This document shows, piece after piece, positions 6,922-9,528 of a DNA stretch of 9,528 bases; position 1 is the stretch's first letter, and every line of letters begins with the position of its first letter. The notes beneath the pieces are model-generated. The model was given only the letters and a program-made list of their open reading frames with translations, was not told where the DNA came from and did not search any database. The stretch spans positions 1 to 9,528 of the forward strand of contig DPVV01000547.1 in the NCBI GenBank assembly GCA_003526525.1, read 5' to 3'. Made by a program: the position numbers and the translations under genes. Source of the DNA: Lachnoclostridium phytofermentans. GTDB lineage: Bacteria; Bacillota; Clostridia; Lachnospirales; Lachnospiraceae.

Positions 6922-8142
6922 TTAGGAACGATAATCTGCATTGATTTTAATATAATCATAAGTCAAATCACATCCCCATGCTTTTGCAGAAGCCATACCA
7001 AGTTTCATATCTGCAATAGCTGTTACTTCCTTATCCGATAGAATCTTCGTTGCAAGCTCTTCGGAGTAATCAGTAGCCATCCCGTTTTCTACTAATTGCA
7101 ACTTACCAAAGCTACTCTCTATGAATATATCCACCTTATCTGGATCAAATTCAACACCAGCGTATCCCATAGCACATAAAATTCTGCCACAGTTCGCATC
7201 ATTTCCAAATACAGCTGTTTTGACAAGATTAGAGGTTATAATTGACTTGCTTAGTGTAATTGCTTGATCCTTTGTTGTTGCATTTATCACGGAAACTTCT
7301 AATAATTTCGATGCACCTTCCCCATCCCCGGCCATCATTTTTGCTAAGGTCTCTGTTACATAATGAAATGCTTCATAAAATAGATAATATGCCTCGTTTT
7401 TCTCCGTAATCATATCATTTGCCGCAAGACCATTTGCCATTACCATGAGAGAATCATTCGTTGAGGTGTCACGGTCCACAGAAATCATATTAAAGGTATC
7501 ATGCACATCTGAACTTACAACTTCCTGTAGCATCTCTTTGCTAATCAATATATCTGTAGTCACAACACCAAGCATCGTTGCCATGTTCGGATGAATCATA
7601 CCAGAGCCCTTACTCATCCCACCAACCGTAACTTTTTTATCCCCTAGTAAGAAAGTAACCGCACATTCCTTTGATATCGTGTCCGTTGTCATGATTGCCT
7701 CAGCAGCTAATAAACCTGATTCCTTCGTATCGGATAGTTCATCTACTAATTTCTTTGAACCCCCTTCAATTATTTTGATTGGTAATTGTTTTCCTATGAC
7801 TCCAGTGGATGCTGTTAAAACTGAACTTATAGGTAATGAGAGTGCATCAGCAATGGCTTTTGCCATCTTCTCATTGTTGATATCACCAAGTTCGCCAGTA
7901 CATGCATTCGCAACTCCACTATTTAATATGACTGCTTGAATTTCATTATCTTCCTTTAATAAGTTCATATCCCATTTTACTGGAGCAGCTTTTACTATAT
8001 TTGTTGTAAATACACCTGCTCCCACTGCCGGAACAATGCTATAAACTTACGCCATGTCTTTTCTTTTTTTCTTAATTCCTACATAGATACCTGAAGCTTT
8101 AAATCCTTTCGCTGCTGTTACTCCACCATTGATAATCTCCAT
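6922..8142 (-). pseudogene. argJ: Glutamate N-acetyltransferase / ornithine acetyltransferase (ArgJ), interrupted by an in-frame TAA
   Basis: ArgJ moves the acetyl group from N-acetylornithine to glutamate, and in bifunctional forms also uses acetyl-CoA. From the ATG at 8140-8142 the gene spans 406 codons, the usual family length, starting MEIINGGVTAAKGFKASGIY. Codon 32 (8047-8049) is TAA, and the same frame then continues with VYSIVPAVGAGVFTTN to the true stop. The remainder looks intact: TASTGVIG, MTTDT, and the self-cleavage site KGSGMIHPNMATMLG with nucleophile Thr189, ending in the usual INADYRS. No frameshift is needed; a TTA leucine codon, as expected from family memory at RKDMAL, would need one base change to TAA. 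So this is a recently broken gene, a sequencing error, or a read-through case. The start is also unclear: an ATG at 8170-8172 has a better ribosome site (AAGGGAG) and adds 10 residues, and an ATG at 8233-8235 also lies in frame. Reinitiation at the GTG at 8023-8025 has no ribosome site and would lose 39 residues. Confidence 0.9.
8047..8049 (-). other. In-frame TAA stop codon inside argJ
   Basis: On the minus strand the reading is GAC ATG GCG TAA GTT TAT AGC ATT GTT CCG, all in one frame. Frame equality was checked from the coordinates: the upstream and downstream open frames are a multiple of three apart. A run of seven A bases lies about 14 bases upstream, but slippage there would not bypass the stop and keep the downstream frame. 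Confidence 0.9.
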
Positions 8143-8240
8143 AAATATTTCTGTATAAGGAACTCCCCTCATACTCTCCCTTCTCTCCGTTGTCTTATCC
8201 GCTTCTAAAGTTAGATATGAATCACTGTTTTTCATTCATG

Positions 8241-8275
8241 ACAAGGAAAAGTTCACGAAGCGTACTTTTTCTTGT
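8241..8275 (-). other. Hairpin in the argC-argJ spacer
   Basis: Twelve-base arms (8241-8252 and 8264-8275) pair with one mismatch around an 11-base loop that contains a further ACG/CGT pairing. On the minus strand the arms read ACAAGAAAAAGT and ACTTTTCCTTGT. No T run follows, so full termination is unlikely. It may tune the relative amounts of argC and argJ message or protect a processed end. Confidence 0.45.
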
Positions 8276-8288
8276 TTAGATATTAAAA

Positions 8289-9329
8289 TTAAGGGAACAT
8301 TGGAACTAATTTAAGTCCTTCTTGTTCTGGTAACCCAAACATAAGGTTCATATTTTGGACTGCCTGCCCAGCTGCACCTTTTACCAAATTATCCATAGCT
8401 CCCATCAAAACCATTCGGTTATTTCGATGATCTATTACAAAATTTATATCCACAAAGTTACTTCCTTCTACCCATCGAGTTTCCGGGGTCATCCCTTTTT
8501 CTAAAACACGGACAAAATATTCCTTCGCATAATATCGATCATAGATTTCCTTTACAACCTCATAACTAGCTTGCTTCTTTAATTTTCCATAAGCAGTTAT
8601 TAAAATACCGCGGTTCATTGGAACTAAATGTGGAGTAAAATTAATTGTTACGTTCTCTGACGCCATTAAGGAGAGTTGTTCTTCAATCTCAGGAGTATGG
8701 CGGTGTGTACCTACACCATAAGCCTTCATATTTTCGTTAACCTCACAGTAAAGGTTACCAACCTTTGTACCTCTACCAGCTCCTGAAACACCTGATTTTG
8801 CATCTATAATAATACTATCAACTTCAATCAATCCTTCTTTTATTAATGGGTAAATAGTTAAGATTGAACAAGTAGGATAACATCCAGGATTAGCAATTAA
8901 GCGGGCTTTTTTTATATCCTCTCTATTAATCTCACATAATCCATACACTGCTTCTTTTAGAAATTTCGGACTACTGTGTTTTATTCCATACCATTCTTCA
9001 TAAGTTTTTATATCTTTCATTCGATAGTCCGCACTTAAATCAATTACTTTTACTTTCGATAAGATCTCCTCTTTCATCAGTGAGGCACAAAACCCTTGCG
9101 GTGTTGCGGTAAAGATAACATCTACCTGACTTGCTAGTTCTTCCATATTTTCATCAAGACATCTTTCTTCCACTATTTGAAACATATTTTGAAATACTTC
9201 CGAGTATTTTTTATCTATGTAACTCTTTGATCCATACCACGCAATAGAAACATCTTTGTGTTGTAATAAAATCCGCACCAGTTCTTGCCCTGCATAACCT
9301 GTAGATCCAATAATACCAACTTTAATCAT
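8289..9329 (-). CDS. argC: N-acetyl-gamma-glutamyl-phosphate reductase (ArgC)
   Basis: It reduces N-acetylglutamyl 5-phosphate with NADPH to the semialdehyde, between ArgB and ArgD. The 346-residue protein opens with MIKVGIIGSTGYAGQELVR, a nucleotide-binding loop (GSTGYAG at 8-14). It has the active-site cysteine in NPGCYPT (Cys150), the KSGVSGAGR segment at 178-186, the catalytic-histidine region THRHTPEI near 208-215 and the C-terminal GAMDNLVKGAAGQA near 310-323, all as expected for the type 1 enzyme. I chose the ATG at 9327-9329 because GGAGG stands 6 bases upstream and the protein then starts at the conserved strand. An ATG at 9360-9362 would add 11 residues, but its AGGAG abuts the start codon. 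It is the first gene of the operon, about 70 bp behind a good promoter. Confidence 0.97.
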   Translation of the reverse strand: MIKVGIIGSTGYAGQELVRILLQHKDVSIAWYGSKSYIDKKYSEVFQNMFQIVEERCLDENMEELASQVDVIFTATPQGFCASLMKEEILSKVKVIDLSADYRMKDIKTYEEWYGIKHSSPKFLKEAVYGLCEINREDIKKARLIANPGCYPTCSILTIYPLIKEGLIEVDSIIIDAKSGVSGAGRGTKVGNLYCEVNENMKAYGVGTHRHTPEIEEQLSLMASENVTINFTPHLVPMNRGILITAYGKLKKQASYEVVKEIYDRYYAKEYFVRVLEKGMTPETRWVEGSNFVDINFVIDHRNNRMVLMGAMDNLVKGAAGQAVQNMNLMFGLPEQEGLKLVPMFP

Positions 9330-9388
9330 AGTAACCTCCAATCTGATTCGTACTTCTACCATCTCCTAAGGTAAAATATTGTAAAGTG

Positions 9389-9402
9389 TACATAATTATA
9401 CA
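9389..9402. promoter_or_regulatory. ARG-box-like ArgR/AhrC operator candidate
   Basis: The plus strand reads TACAT-AATT-ATACA, against the arginine-repressor half-site pattern TGAAT-NNNN-ATTCA: 7 of 10 arm positions match around an all-A/T centre. It overlaps the -10 box of the argC promoter, the right place for repression. No argR gene is in the window, so the link is inferred from family knowledge. Confidence 0.4.
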
Positions 9403-9423
9403 TTGACAATGTATATTATGCAA
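9395..9423 (-). promoter_or_regulatory. Promoter of the argCJBD operon
   Basis: On the minus strand TTGCAT (9418-9423) and a perfect TATAAT (9395-9400) are separated by 17 bases. The region just upstream is very AT-rich, like an UP element. Transcription should begin near 9388, giving a leader of about 60 bases before the argC start. No attenuator or riboswitch fold is evident in that short leader. Confidence 0.7.
9397..9415. promoter_or_regulatory. Perfect 19-bp palindrome over the argC promoter
   Basis: The sequence TATACATTGACAATGTATA consists of two perfect nine-base arms around a single central base. It fills most of the -35/-10 spacer and covers four bases of the -10 box, a classic repressor position. 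It shares bases with the ARG-box-like site. It may be part of an extended ArgR operator or the site of a different dimeric regulator. Confidence 0.5.
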
Positions 9424-9472
9424 GCTTAATTTATATGTTCATATATAAATATTTATTATAGTACACATAAAT

Positions 9473-9514
9473 AAAAAGGAAGAACCCCTAACTATACCGA
9501 GCATCTTCCTTTTT
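9473..9514 (-). terminator. Terminator of the gene upstream, beyond the right edge
   Basis: An 11-bp perfect stem (AAAAAGGAAGA with TCTTCCTTTTT) encloses a 20-base loop. On the minus strand the second arm ends in TTTTT and continues ATTTATG. This fits the end of a minus-strand gene outside the window. The plus strand also ends in a T run, so the structure could work in both directions. Confidence 0.6.
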
Positions 9515-9528
9515 TTCTTAATAAAGAT

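Noticed and set aside
8061..8080. Frameshift at the A-rich run (AAGAAAAAAAGAAAAG) in argJ
   Set aside because: Reading frames before and after the run are identical, so no frameshift is present; the only lesion is the TAA codon.
8047..8235. A separate 62-residue small protein upstream of argJ
   Set aside because: Its last 31 residues are clearly the ArgJ N-terminus in the same frame as the rest of argJ, so it is the first part of the interrupted gene and not an independent protein.
9403..9516. Plus-strand TTGACA near 9403 followed by a terminator-like hairpin with a T run, suggesting a divergent small RNA
   Set aside because: The TTGACA is part of the palindrome, the -10 candidate (TTAATT) is poor, and the hairpin is explained as a terminator for a minus-strand gene off the right edge.

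Overview
The window is a low-GC, single-direction stretch of a Firmicute chromosome. Every recognisable gene lies on the minus strand, so transcription runs from right to left. Strong GGAGG-type ribosome sites, AT-rich spacers, a ComEA protein, a GerMN-domain lipoprotein and an argCJBD cluster suggest an anaerobic, Clostridia-like bacterium, perhaps a Lachnospiraceae member of the Lachnoclostridium type. That placement is inference from style and protein flavour, not from a search.

Right part (about 9528 to 4660): an arginine (ornithine) biosynthesis operon in the order argC-argJ-argB-argD. It starts with a good sigma-A-type promoter (TTGCAT, 17 bp, TATAAT) overlapped by a perfect 19-bp palindrome and an ARG-box-like site. 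It ends at a strong hairpin terminator after argD. ArgJ implies the cyclic acetyl-recycling route, and ArgB carries the N-terminal extension typical of arginine-inhibited kinases. Together the four enzymes turn glutamate into N-acetylornithine/ornithine. The exception is argJ: an in-frame TAA codon interrupts it at codon 32, while the rest of the gene looks intact. This is the most striking feature of the window.

Middle (4507 to 3198): a short five-helix DMT/YdcZ-type membrane protein with its own leader, then comEA (membrane anchor, SLBB domain, helix-hairpin-helix DNA-binding domain), which has a convincing promoter of its own (TTGTAT, 17 bp, TACAAT).

Left part (3110 to 33): an OmpR-family response regulator, a HAMP-containing sensor histidine kinase and a lipoprotein with two GerMN-like domains, closely packed. 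This gene order parallels the actinobacterial mtrA-mtrB-lpqB operon, so the lipoprotein may be an accessory partner of the kinase. The window ends just after the lipoprotein gene, with what looks like the ribosome site of a further gene.

Two very similar small hairpins, each containing a 5- or 6-codon mini-ORF (MREKA, MRKERA), sit immediately in front of the ribosome sites of the DMT gene and argD. Larger hairpins lie between argC and argJ and between argB and argD. These look like small dispersed elements or post-transcriptional control structures. I saw no tRNA, rRNA, CRISPR array, transposase or phage gene, and no non-coding stretch longer than about 220 bases.
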